Assembly: GCA_032718475.1 (NCBI GenBank)
Contig: JAUCBJ010008435.1
Coordinates: 1 to 25,460, forward strand
Direction: 5' to 3'
Length of the DNA: 25,460 nucleotides
Source: Nemertoderma westbladi
Taxonomy: Eukaryota > Xenacoelomorpha > Nemertodermatida > Nemertodermatidae
The position numbers and the translations under genes are program-made. The notes beneath the pieces are model-generated. The model did not search any database, had not been told where the DNA came from, and saw only the letters and a program-made list of their open reading frames with translations. Shown piece by piece: positions 7,901-15,690 of the stretch; positions within the stretch are counted from its first letter, which is position 1; each line of letters starts with the position of its first letter.

Positions 7901-10337
7901 CTCGATTGATACATCTAAGGTTGTATTACCCCCAGTCTTGACGCGCCGAGCTGTTCTTCGTGTTATTTGTTTAGTTTTTGATCCTCTTGGCCTACTAAGC
8001 CCCTGGATTTTGCAAGGCCGTTTGATTCTCCAGCAATCTTGGCAAACCGGCCATGGTTGGAACCATCCCCTACCTGATCAATTATGTGATAAACTGACCC
8101 GATGGGTTGCAGATGCCCAGATTTCTGTTACTTTCCCCAGATGCATTCATCTTAACTCTGACTGCGATATCCATGTCTTTTGCGACGCATCATTGTTGGC
8201 ATATGCATTTCTGGTTTATGTAGTCCCCCCTTTAGGGATTCCTGTATTGCTTTATGGTAAATCGCGAGCTGCTCCATTGAAGCCAACAACTCTTTCCACT
8301 CCTCGCCTGGAGATAATGGCTTGTCTTTTGGGGGCTCGATTCTCTAATCATATCACTAAGAAATTACTTACTCCTCGATCCTTACACCTTTGGAGCGACT
8401 CAATGTGTGCCCTTCAGTGGATAAGAAAGGGAACATCGAAGAAAGATATCTTTGTCCGTAATCGTTTGTTGGAAATAAACTCTCTAACTGAGTCTTCCCA
8501 ATGGCATTTTGTACCAACTGCAGACAATCCTGCCGACATTCCATCTCGTGGATGTTCTTTATATATACTCCAGTCTAGCCATTTATATCGTCATGGCCCA
8601 GAATTCCTTTTAATGGATTCCTCATATTGGCCTCAAGAACCATTGCCTCCACCTCAGCTCCTCATTGTTGAGACCCCGAATCCTATGGATTTAGAACAGG
8701 TTATTACGATTCGTAACTTTTCCACATTATCTCGCTTAATAAATGTACTATCATGGGTGAGACGGTTTATACATAACATCTCTACGAGATCTGCGAAAAT
8801 CAGTGGACCTTTACATGTCTCAGAAGTAAGTGAATCTAAGAACTTATTAATCTGCAATGAACAATCTCTTTTCTATGACAGCGAGATCAAACATTTGGGA
8901 AATAAATCAACACCACTTCCCCGATCCTCAAGTATATGGCGACTTCATCCCCAAATCAAGGATGGAATTTTGATGATGTCACCTCGAACTTGTGAGAAAT
9001 TGCTTCCAATCTTACCCAGTAAGAGTCATTTGACTCGCTTGATTGCCAATGCTATGCATTCCTGCTTAATGCACCAAGGATCTGAAGCGACATTAGCCCT
9101 AATTCGTCGTGATTATTGGATCCCCAGTGGCCGTTCCTTAGTACGATCTATAGTACATGGATGTACCAAATGCTTACGATACAATGCTTTACCTTGTCAA
9201 CCAACTGAATCATCTTTGCACCCATTTAGAGTTGAACCTAAACCACCCTTCTACATCTCTGGAGTAGATTTCTTTGGACCTCTTATCCTCCGCGATGGAA
9301 CAACAGTCCTTGGGTTACTCTTTACTTGTGCTATTACACGCGCCATTCATCTTGAACTGGTGGATAATGGGAGTGCTAAACTCACTCACCTAGCTCTACG
9401 TAAATTTCTAGCGCGTCGCATTCCATCTCTTCAAGAGATTGAGATGCGTTCTGATAACGCCAAAACATTTCTGAAATTATCAACCATGAAATTTTCATCA
9501 CATGTCATTAAGTGGAAGTTTATCCCGGCCCGATCTCCACACTGGGGAGGTTGGTGGGAGAGACTGGTGCGCTGTGTGAAGCGATGTCTTCGGATTACTT
9601 GTCATAATCAATCATTTACTCGTCCCGAGTTAGATTCCATACTAACTGAAGTTGAAGCAGCTGTTAACTTACGGCCACTTACTGCATTCTCTGATGACCC
9701 TGGAGATAATTCACCTTTGACACCAAGTCATTTTCTACATTGTCCAGGTCCACCTCCAGATAATGTTATCAATCCTTCTGCATACTCTGGATCTGATGTT
9801 CTACGCCATTCATTATTTAAACGTGACAAAGCAATCCGATCATTTTGGAAACTGTGGTCGACGCAATATCTTGCATCATTACGTTGCTGGAGAACAGTTG
9901 GTCAACGACCCAGGTGTATACCACAACCTGGTACAATTGTTCTTGTTGCACATACTGGTAAAACCTATATACCACGATCTAGGTGGCCATTGGCCCGGAT
10001 CATTCGACTTCATCCAGGCCATGATGGGTCTAATCAATGCGCTGATATTTTACTTAATGGTAAAACAACAACTCGATCATTGCATCTACTTATCCCATTG
10101 GAAAGTGACCTAGACTCGGACTCTATACTACCATCTACACCAGGGGGTCTCACACCGAGACCAACTCCTAAACCTGTGGTACCACATACTGCGACCACAC
10201 CTCGACTTGTTTCAAATGAGGTACCTAGGACAATTTCGGCACCACCGCCTGTGATTGTCACTTCACGTAGTAGGCTTAATCCGACAATGACTTCAAGTGG
10301 ACGCAACATTCGTCGCCCGCAACGTTTCGAAACCTGA
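4956..10337 (+). CDS. BEL/Pao Gag-Pol polyprotein (about 1,793 aa)
   Basis: One uninterrupted frame encodes the retrotransposon polyprotein. In order, in residues from the GTG at 4956: a Gag DUF1759-like region (about 133-330); Cys/His zinc-knuckle clusters (about 371-440); an A17-type aspartic protease region with LDDGS near 541-545, where DSG is usual; reverse transcriptase (about 775-1000) with the conserved LPHH and VVFNGSA region, AADITAAYHQ and the catalytic YCDD near 929-932; RNase H beginning FCDAS near 1075, with SDS and NPAD motifs; integrase with an HHCC zinc domain (about 1363-1415) and catalytic Asp in GVDFFGP (about 1438), Asp in RSDNA (about 1499) and Glu in GGWWERL (about 1535); then a DUF5641-like C-terminal domain (about 1590-1700). 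The length is typical for a full BEL Gag-Pol. The frame is open only from 4932 and has no ATG before about residue 145, so initiation probably uses ATG 4897 with a frame change. The tail (about 1700-1793) is Pro/Thr/Ser-rich. Confidence 0.95.
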   Translation: MDTGGPPNLTTEINAIKRTRGIERTKARKLITELETLWCKNEEDIDSDELVYQIELVDRQRKILNSIDSELIDLGYSPEPSNYDRDLDKTLFKSNRILSQIERTNSNSSTNSGSQSHHSSNHGIASSTHGLPKIAVPTFDGEFMSWRPFWDQYEALIHNRPGLSEVQKFVYLRSSLINDAKEALSGISLTASNYNDAITILKRRYGNPNLLIGLYASRLCSLPMIQTTNLKVFRETIDSFEGALREIRHLSTEISPSGTPLSDKSPDLTSLLLAPLLLQKLPIDLVLIWNRNHASERFNLGALLTFVNSELESLESVAYGATNTIPRSSPKYTNNTGKTYVPYNTRGNFASTIALATGDNLAQYKPNLMCPACKGATHKLKTCTTFMNKMVDGRISIIRTAKLCSNCFGPHPTYECPSSELCHHCGKLHHTLLCYRNERDKAATATIPKTGSNRSDHQNNSTSEATHPHNHYKRNNFHQKRFYPPPRQGDARQGDTAISVNPVNTTDSSIIMHTSAIFIKLALCFITHPYINNGYWIHIYLDDGSKRSYIQYDLSQALDLPCLQSQLMTTGSFGGNCTTQQSNLVQFNLFSQFSQAPIQLNAWTTEKLCPPIKQETMSSIPNSLSHLTQWADTFDGGDRHISLIIGADQIWNVTNFVQNFPNQPAVIDTFFGCVLSGATSPGSTHIPVSLSGSNPSMLLTEPIEVIQFWNLETVGIKKDEVDCTPYPIPERSPDDPSRYRVRLPFRCLLRPKSNFSIVQRQQKRIISQLKPSELDIYQTKMSKLQTDGIVTTATSPPDTGFYLPHHLARKDTKPRVVFNGSAGDPDGISLNACLDPGPNLLSSLVDVLLRFRFYKYVVAADITAAYHQVEVHPNDRKWLKYICNNQECEFTRVPFGITPSGYLLHSTVQHHIVSNTDPSTASEIIKHLYCDDFYRSSNNQNELHTFLAHVIDLLATAGMALKPVVNPQKVLGLCWDSHADAISIDTSKVVLPPVLTRRAVLRVICLVFDPLGLLSPWILQGRLILQQSWQTGHGWNHPLPDQLCDKLTRWVADAQISVTFPRCIHLNSDCDIHVFCDASLLAYAFLVYVVPPLGIPVLLYGKSRAAPLKPTTLSTPRLEIMACLLGARFSNHITKKLLTPRSLHLWSDSMCALQWIRKGTSKKDIFVRNRLLEINSLTESSQWHFVPTADNPADIPSRGCSLYILQSSHLYRHGPEFLLMDSSYWPQEPLPPPQLLIVETPNPMDLEQVITIRNFSTLSRLINVLSWVRRFIHNISTRSAKISGPLHVSEVSESKNLLICNEQSLFYDSEIKHLGNKSTPLPRSSSIWRLHPQIKDGILMMSPRTCEKLLPILPSKSHLTRLIANAMHSCLMHQGSEATLALIRRDYWIPSGRSLVRSIVHGCTKCLRYNALPCQPTESSLHPFRVEPKPPFYISGVDFFGPLILRDGTTVLGLLFTCAITRAIHLELVDNGSAKLTHLALRKFLARRIPSLQEIEMRSDNAKTFLKLSTMKFSSHVIKWKFIPARSPHWGGWWERLVRCVKRCLRITCHNQSFTRPELDSILTEVEAAVNLRPLTAFSDDPGDNSPLTPSHFLHCPGPPPDNVINPSAYSGSDVLRHSLFKRDKAIRSFWKLWSTQYLASLRCWRTVGQRPRCIPQPGTIVLVAHTGKTYIPRSRWPLARIIRLHPGHDGSNQCADILLNGKTTTRSLHLLIPLESDLDSDSILPSTPGGLTPRPTPKPVVPHTATTPRLVSNEVPRTISAPPPVIVTSRSRLNPTMTSSGRNIRRPQRFET

Positions 10338-10350
10338 TGCCGATTTCGAC

Positions 10351-10359
10351 GTGGGGGTG
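10351..10359 (+). promoter_or_regulatory. Polypurine-tract-like site of the BEL element
   Basis: GTGGGGGTG abuts the TGTT start of the 3' LTR, where the plus-strand primer is expected. The same 12-base string CGTGGGGGTGTG also occurs at 4947-4958 in the leader. Confidence 0.6.
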
Positions 10360-10683
10360 TGTTCCAGCTCCCCTACAGATCTCCATGGACTCTATTATAG
10401 GCCATTTCTCCCCCCCCCCCCCCCCTTTCACACTTTTGTTGTTTATATGTACAGCAGTATTACCGGTCTCCCTATAGGCCTACCATTCATTGTATATTTT
10501 ATTGTACCGTTCACCAGTATTGGTGTTTATTGTCTGATGGTTTATTGTTTATATGAGTTACCGCCATCCATTATCTTACATTATTGATATTGAACCAAAC
10601 ATATTATCTTATGTTTTTCATCACACCATTTGCCCTCTCCACTATACAGTCCTGGACCAGTCGGATCTATTGGGATCCTCACA
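10360..10683 (+). repeat. 3' LTR of the BEL/Pao element
   Basis: 324 bp, the direct copy of 4403-4729, with C16 at 10410-10425. It is followed by the right target duplication ACACT at 10684-10688. Confidence 0.97.
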
Positions 10684-10688
10684 ACACT

Positions 10689-11039
10689 TAAATACAAAAA
10701 ATGTTTCTTCATATACTGTAACTGTAAGCGTGTAGGGTTTACTGCATTCTGATAACTCCATTAAATTCAATCATGAAATAGTTAATAGGCCTACTCAGCA
10801 CGCAGGATTGATGTTCACTCTGGATTTAACTAAATTATTTTATATGAGCGGAATTGAACTACGATATCGTGCTACGTCATTAGGATCTTACACTCTTAGC
10901 ACTTCTCCAAACTTCTCAAATCGAATGCCTGTAAATTGCAGACCTTGTCCACCACAGAAAGACAACCGGAGCACTTTGACTTGTATGGCTAATAACTTAC
11001 TGTGAATTGACTGAGGTGATTTCTGAAATGAAACTATGA
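10689..11039. other. Flank between BEL and the phased-repeat transposon
   Basis: About 350 bases of AT-rich DNA with only a 65-codon chance frame, no RNA gene and no repeat. It contains a TAGGCCTA motif near 10788. Its right edge abuts the AACAAGA target duplication (11040-11046). Confidence 0.5.
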
Positions 11040-11045
11040 AACAAG

Positions 11046-11149
11046 AGGTACGTACTAAAAGGTAGAACGACCTATAACGGGCTATAACGATCTATAACGG
11101 GCTATAACTTCCTATAACAAGCTATAACCACCTATAACGAGCTATAATC
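11046..11149 (+). repeat. Left terminal inverted repeat with eight CTATAA boxes
   Basis: After the 26-base terminus, CTATAA occurs at 11072, 11082, 11092, 11102, 11112, 11122, 11132 and 11142, exactly every 10 bases. The four bases between boxes vary (CGGG, CGAT, CTTC, CAAG and others), so the spacing and core are more constant than the rest. Confidence 0.95.
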
Positions 11150-11448
11150 TGAAAATTTACAATAAAAAAACATATTTTAGAATGCATTTATTTTCCTAGT
11201 CATTAATCTAATTACGCAGTTTGGTTTTTTAGTTCATAATGCTTTTCATCTTTGTGGTATCACGAAATCAGTCATTACTGCATTAGTCAGCATGCCACTA
11301 CTGCATTATCTGACTAGACTACAGTACAGGACTCAGACAGTGCAGAAGTGGAGAGGTCTCCCATCTCTCTGTCTATTCTCCATCCTGCCTGCCTGCTATT
11401 CGCTGTCAGCTTCTGGTCGATATAGAATACAGGAATATAGTGAGCAAT
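11150..11448. other. Left interior of the DNA transposon
   Basis: About 300 bases of noncoding sequence between the left inverted repeat and the gypsy insertion. No open frame or motif of note. The gypsy target duplication AAAGT is at 11449-11453. Confidence 0.6.
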
Positions 11449-11453
11449 AAAGT

Positions 11454-11624
11454 TGTTATAATTAATCAGCTATCTTTATACTGCTGTTCAGTACACCTGT
11501 ATACTGCTCATCAGTATACCGGTATTCTCATATTTACTTATGTATTGTATGTCTCGTAAAGCCATACTTGTGGTCTTTATATTATATTGTTTGTTACTCA
11601 TCACCTCGTCATTCTTTCATTACA
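11454..11624 (+). repeat. 5' LTR of the gypsy element
   Basis: 171 bp, identical to 15137-15312 except for a 5-base TTCTT-type indel near the 3' part. A TATA word at 11515-11518 lies 28 bases before 11543, where a transcript would begin if the self-priming arm marks the RNA 5' end. Confidence 0.97.
11543..11560 (+). promoter_or_regulatory. Putative self-primer sequence (start of R) in the 5' LTR
   Basis: The 18 bases TATTGTATGTCTCGTAAA are the exact reverse complement of 11626-11643, just inside the LTR. In Tf1-type retrotransposons the 5' end of the element RNA folds back onto the primer-binding site and is cleaved to prime minus-strand synthesis. The position downstream of a TATA word fits that model. 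Confidence 0.7.
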
Positions 11625-11625
11625 A

Positions 11626-11643
11626 TTTACGAGACATACAATA
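11626..11643 (+). promoter_or_regulatory. Primer-binding site, complementary to the element's own LTR
   Basis: It starts one base after the 5' LTR end, the normal place for a primer-binding site. It has no TGG tRNA-type start. All 18 bases pair with 11543-11560. Confidence 0.72.
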
Positions 11644-11661
11644 ACTCAGTTTCATGGTATA

Positions 11662-13230
11662 ATGGAAAAATTTATGCGTCCAGATCGTTTCGATGTCAAT
11701 CCAAATTCGGTTACTGCAAACAAGGAATGGGTTCACTGGTTTCGAACCTTTACGAACTTCATGGATTCTGTCACAACGTTAAATCCAAAGAAGTTTGACA
11801 CTTTTATTAATTACGTGTCGCCCGCTGTGTATGAGTACATTGCAGATTGTACAACATATGATAACGCTATAACGATCCTTCGTAATCTCTATGTCAAGCC
11901 GAAAAATGAAATTTTCGCTCATCATCAACTTGCAACGAGGAAACAGCAATCAGGCGAATCAATCGACGAGTTTCTTCAGTCTCTGCGTCAGCTCTCAAAG
12001 GATTGCAATTTTACACCCGTAGATGCAAATAAACACTGTGAAGAATCAATACGCGACTCTTTTATCTCAGGTTTATCTTCGACTATCATCCGACAACGAT
12101 TATTAGAGAATGCAACACTAGATTTGCAGTCCGCACATGATCAAGCTCGTGCATTGGAACTTGCTCATAAACATTCCGAGTTTTATGCTCAGCCATCTGC
12201 ATCTGCCAATGACAATATTGCAGCTGTACCATCTAATGAGGACAATAACTATGGTACCGGTACCGGTACCGGTAACGAATTCTCAGCAATGGCATATGGT
12301 AAAAAAAGTTGCTATTTCTGTGGAAATTCTTATCATCAAAGGCAGTTGTGTCCTGCAAGTCGAGCTAACTGCACTAAGTGTAGCAAACCAGGCCATCTCG
12401 CTAAAGTTTGTCGAAGTGGGGGCGGAATTGGACCAGGTACCGGTAGCAGTAGGTACAACAGTAGTACCAGTTCCAGCAGGGTAAAGCAATCAGCAGCAAT
12501 TAATGATTTTAGCAATATACAGGACAATGAGTTTTTAGCCGCTATCTACCCTAAAAACGTTTCCGCTGCTGCTAGTGAATGTCCTAAATCTCTTTCAAAG
12601 GCTAAAATAAAAGGACAACAAGTTAATGCACTAGTTGATACGGGTAGTTCAGGAAACTATATAACAGAACCTCTTACTTCTCGGCTACAAATTTCCATTC
12701 AACCTGGAGGAGGAGAAGTCTCTATGGCTGCACCTTCTTTATCGACTACAATATTGGGTCAGTGTTCTTTAACTATCAATCTTAACGGCCAACGATACGA
12801 GGAAGTTCAGTTCGATGTTCTACCATCTCTTTGCTCCGAAGTAATCCTCGGTCAACGATTTATGAAACGGCACTCTAGTGTTACTCTTAGTTTTGGTGGT
12901 GATCTTCCAACTTTGGATATATGTAGTCTCACTATAGTATCTACATCGGCACCAACTGTATTTGCAGATATTTCACCGGATTGTCAACCAATTGCTACTA
13001 AATCAAGGAGGTTTAATGATTCTGATCAACAATTTATTGAAATCGAAATTCAAAAACTACTCAAGGAAGGTATCATTGAACGAAGCCAGTCACCTTGGCG
13101 ATCTCAAGTCGTCATCGCAGATGATGGAAGACATAAGAAGCGTCTTTGTGTTGATTATTCACAAACCATAAACCGATTTACTTATCTGGATGCATATCCC
13201 CTCCCTAGAATCGATGATATATATGGCTAA
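11662..13230 (+). pseudogene. Gypsy Gag-protease-RT N-terminal part (522 codons, then frameshift)
   Basis: The first in-frame ATG is at 11662, 37 bases after the LTR. Residues about 1-205 are a gypsy-type Gag capsid region. Two CX2CX4HX4C zinc knuckles lie near 217-230 and 237-250, so this Gag packages RNA through two knuckles. An aspartic protease with the active-site DTGS is near 326-329. The N-terminal part of reverse transcriptase (about 440-520) includes the SPW and YPLPRIDDI regions. The frame then meets TAA at 13228-13230 after a TA-dinucleotide stretch (about 13209-13214), consistent with a small insertion. Reverse transcriptase continues in another frame, so this is the N-terminal half of a broken Gag-Pol. 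Confidence 0.9.
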
Positions 13231-13557
13231 TAACATTGCTCAGTACGAGGTCTTCAGCACACTCGACCTAAAGAGTGCATATCATCAAATCCCATTACTC
13301 TGTGAGGATAAGATTTATACTGCTTTCGAGTCCAATGGATGCCTTTATCAATTCACTAGACTTCCATTTGGATTGACAAACGCCGTCGCCAGTTTTCAGA
13401 GGAAAATGGATGAATTTGTCAAGGATGAGAATCTATCGGACACATTCTTGTATCTCGATAACATAACTATTGGTGGTAGAAACCAGGAGGAACACGATAC
13501 TAACCTAAATCGATTGCTCGCTGCTGCTAAGAAGAATAATCTTACCTTTAACCATTA
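13215..13557 (+). pseudogene. Gypsy reverse transcriptase core fragment
   Basis: Continuing in a second frame, this stretch has motif A (LDLKSAYHQ), the LPFGL block (motif B region) and motif C reading YLDN at about 13450-13461. Family members have DD there, so the second catalytic Asp is lost. The homology stops abruptly near 13557. The thumb, the connection and the first part of RNase H are missing, an internal deletion of very roughly 150-200 codons judged from the usual family layout. Confidence 0.88.
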
Positions 13558-13562
13558 TAGAT

Positions 13563-14262
13563 GCTGTTCGGAAATGGAAGCATTATCTTACGGGTCGACA
13601 TTTCACGTTTGTGACCGATCAAAGGTCCGTTTACATGTTTGATTCTAAGAACAAAGGAAAAATTAAAAACGATAAAATAATGAGGTGGTGAACTGAACTC
13701 GGCTGCTATAGCTATGACATCATATACAGACCTGGAAGTGAAAATCTCCCTGCTGATGCTCTGTCTCGATCAAGTTGCGCAGCCCTACTCCTTCAGCCAC
13801 TCGGTCCCCAATCTAATGACAATGTTAATGTTGATAAATGTTGCTTCACTGATACTGGGTCCATTGAATCGCTGGCGTCGCTCCACAATGCTTTGTGCCA
13901 TCCAGGAGTTACTCGTATGTTACACTTCATCAGATGTAAAAATTTACCCTATTCAACCAATGATGTCAAAAGCGTGATTAGGAATTGCCCATCATGCGCT
14001 GAGGTTAAACCCCGTTTTTGCAAACCTCCTACAAGTCACTTAATCAAAGCTACTCAGCCTTTCGAACGACTTAATATTGATTTTAAAGGACCCCTTCCAT
14101 CGAATACTAATAATGAATATATATTAACAATTGTAGACGAATTCTCCAGATTCCCATTCGCTTATCCATGCCCTAATGTTGCAACTAAGACAGTTATTAG
14201 TTGCCTTACGCAATTATTTTCGATATTTGGAATGCCTGCTTTCGTTCATTCCGATAGGGGAA
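13563..14262 (+). pseudogene. Gypsy RNase H remnant and integrase N-terminal half
   Basis: A third frame resumes in the C-terminal part of RNase H (TDQR, then the YRPGSEN and ADALSR blocks). It is broken by a TGA at 13689-13691. The integrase zinc domain follows (LHNALCHPG with two His near 13880-13897, then CPSC near 13987-13998). The catalytic core has Asp in NIDFKGP (about 14077) and Asp in HSDRG (about 14250). The frame is lost just after HSDRG, near 14257-14262. Confidence 0.88.
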
Positions 14263-14515
14263 AGCTCATTAATATCAGAGGAGCTGAAATCATGGTTGTA
14301 TAAACATGGTGTCGCAACTAGCAGAACTACACCATACAACCCTAGAGGAAATGGGCAAGTTGAAAGATATAACGGCATTATATGGAAAGCAATAACGTTA
14401 GCTTTGAAATCCCGGAACCTACCCATCAAATGTTGGCAAACCGTTATTTTTGATGCATTGCATTCTATTCGGTCTTTACTGTGCACTTCCACAAACGCTA
14501 CTCCACTGAGAGATT
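14256..14515 (+). pseudogene. Gypsy integrase core, C-terminal part
   Basis: In the next frame the core continues with TPYNPRGNGQVERYN, supplying the catalytic Glu (about 14359). The homology then shifts frame again near 14512-14518. Confidence 0.87.
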
Positions 14516-15027
14516 CTTTAATTATCAGAGACGATCTAGTGCTGGTCAATCAATACCGTCGTGGTTAGCTGAACCAGGGCCAGTTTTGGTTAAGAAACAT
14601 GTTCGAGCCAGCAAATACGACCCATTGGTGGAAGAAGCTGAATTAATAGAAGCGAATCCTCAGTATGCGTTCGTTAAATTTGCATCAGGACGAGAATCGA
14701 CTGTTTCAATTAATGACCTGGCCCCCCGTGGTATTACAACGCAGTCTCAGATGAGAACCACCGATGGACCACCATCGGTAATCAGGACCACCGATGACGC
14801 TATAGATCAACCGAATCTAACCGCTGGGAATGATAGTTTACAACTATCTCCACTTGGCATCGAAACTGAAAGTATTGCCGATACCGACATACATGAGGTA
14901 GAAGTAACAGCACATGGCAGAGACCCCAAAAATCCAATCACCTAGGCAATCTACTACTACTAGGTATTATCGACCAACCCGCAGTCGTAAACCACCAATA
15001 CGATATGGTTATGATACCAATCATTGA
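14513..15027 (+). pseudogene. Gypsy integrase C-terminal domain and tail
   Basis: ERFFNYQRRS opens the C-terminal region. A small beta-barrel-like domain follows (YDPLVEEAELIEANPQYAF onward, about 14610-14725), then a Ser/Thr/Asp-rich tail to a TAG at 14943-14945. A further frame at 14950-15027 encodes the basic RPTRSRKPP-type end common in gypsy polyproteins, so one more frameshift lies near 14943. No envelope gene follows. Confidence 0.8.
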
Positions 15028-15124
15028 ACAACTGTAATAAAACAAAAACTGTAATACTGTATAGAGTATAACAATAACTGTAAATTGAAAAAACCATTTA
15101 TGATTTTTTTGTGATTTTTTTTTT

Positions 15125-15136
15125 GGATGGGGAGAA
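15125..15136 (+). promoter_or_regulatory. Polypurine tract of the gypsy element
   Basis: GGATGGGGAGAA lies directly before the 3' LTR TGTT and after a T-rich stretch, the usual arrangement for plus-strand priming. Confidence 0.75.
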
Positions 15137-15312
15137 TGTTATAATTAATCAGCTATCTTTATACTGCTGTTCAGTACACCTGTATACTGCTCATCAGTAT
15201 ACCGGTATTCTCATATTTACTTATGTATTGTATGTCTCGTAAAGCCATACTTGTGGTCTTTTCTTTATATTATATTGTTTGTTACTCATCACCTCGTCAT
15301 TCTTTCATTACA
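15137..15312 (+). repeat. 3' LTR of the gypsy element
   Basis: 176 bp, identical to 11454-11624 apart from one 5-base indel. It is followed by target duplication AAAGT (15313-15317). Confidence 0.97.
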
Positions 15313-15317
15313 AAAGT

Positions 15318-15480
15318 ATAGGCCAATAAAAAAAAGTTACAGTACCAGTATCAATTAGGCATAGGCAGATAGGATAGGCCAACCCTAATTTTTAACCTGC
15401 TGTATTTTTCAGACCACCGTGTTACTCCAAAAGTTAAACACACCCAAGGGGCGTTTTTTTAATATAAATTTTCATATTAC
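15318..15480. other. Right interior of the DNA transposon
   Basis: About 160 bases of noncoding DNA between the gypsy element and the right inverted repeat. It contains the continuation of the interrupted transposon. Confidence 0.6.
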
Positions 15481-15595
15481 TGTATAGCTCGTTATAGGCG
15501 GTTATAGCTTGTTTATAGGAAGTTATAGCCCGTTATAGATGGTTATAGGTCGTTATAGCCCGTTATAGATAGTTCTACCTTTTAGTACGTACCCT
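15481..15595 (-). repeat. Right terminal inverted repeat with phased TTATAG boxes
   Basis: This is the reverse complement of the left repeat with one extra pair of units. TTATAG occurs at 15492, 15502, 15513, 15523, 15533, 15543, 15553 and 15563, spaced 10 bases with one 11. A degenerate TATAG precedes them. Confidence 0.95.
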
Positions 15596-15602
15596 AACAA
15601 GA

Positions 15603-15654
15603 TGCCCGGACTGGACGGAATCGGTCCAGGAATATTTAAGCCCTTGCCGATCTT
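15603..15654. other. Short flank before the 2.5-kb repeat
   Basis: 52 bases of apparently single-copy sequence between the DNA transposon's target duplication and the first long repeat copy. Confidence 0.5.
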
Positions 15655-15690
15655 GGTGGGATAAATATTTCTCCATTTGACGCAACACCG

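Larger units (their letters stand above)
4403..10683 (+). mobile_element. Complete BEL/Pao LTR retrotransposon, 6,281 bp
   Basis: Both LTRs, a gag-pol reading frame and a 5-bp target duplication are present (ACACT at 4398-4402 and 10684-10688). The LTRs start TGTT and end CACA. They differ only at the poly-C tract and adjacent bases, so the insertion is recent. The order Gag, zinc knuckles, aspartic protease, reverse transcriptase, RNase H, integrase in one polyprotein, with the A17-type protease region and a CDD-type reverse-transcriptase box, marks BEL/Pao. There is no room for an envelope gene between the pol stop (10335-10337) and the 3' LTR (10360). The element may still be competent, apart from the start-region problem described for the coding sequence. 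Confidence 0.96.
11454..15312 (+). mobile_element. Defective Ty3/gypsy LTR retrotransposon, 3,859 bp
   Basis: LTRs of 171 and 176 bp (11454-11624, 15137-15312) begin TGTTATAA and end TTACA. They are flanked by the 5-bp duplication AAAGT (11449-11453 and 15313-15317). Between them lie Gag with two CCHC knuckles, protease, reverse transcriptase, part of RNase H, and integrase. Reverse transcriptase before integrase is the Ty3/gypsy order. The element is short because reverse transcriptase and RNase H are internally deleted, and it carries several frameshifts and one nonsense codon. It lies inside the phased-repeat DNA transposon, so it is the younger of the two. Confidence 0.95.
11046..15595. 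mobile_element. Non-autonomous DNA transposon with phased terminal repeats, split by a gypsy insertion
   Basis: Inverted repeats of about 104-115 bp lie at 11046-11149 and 15481-15595, starting AGG(G)TACGTACTAAAAGG. The direct flanks AACAAGA (11040-11046 and 15596-15602) form a 6-7-bp target duplication; its last base overlaps the terminal A. Without the gypsy element and its 5-bp duplication the transposon is about 686 bp and has no coding capacity, so it would need a transposase from elsewhere. A 6-7-bp duplication is uncommon among animal DNA transposons (Dada-type elements are one candidate). The superfamily assignment is inference. Confidence 0.8.

Noticed and set aside
10338-10359. Envelope gene in the BEL element
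   Set aside because: Only 22 bases separate the pol stop from the 3' LTR, and no separate frame exists.
10808-11005. 65-codon frame after the BEL element
   Set aside because: It is short, has no motif and lies in ordinary AT-rich flank. Chance is sufficient.
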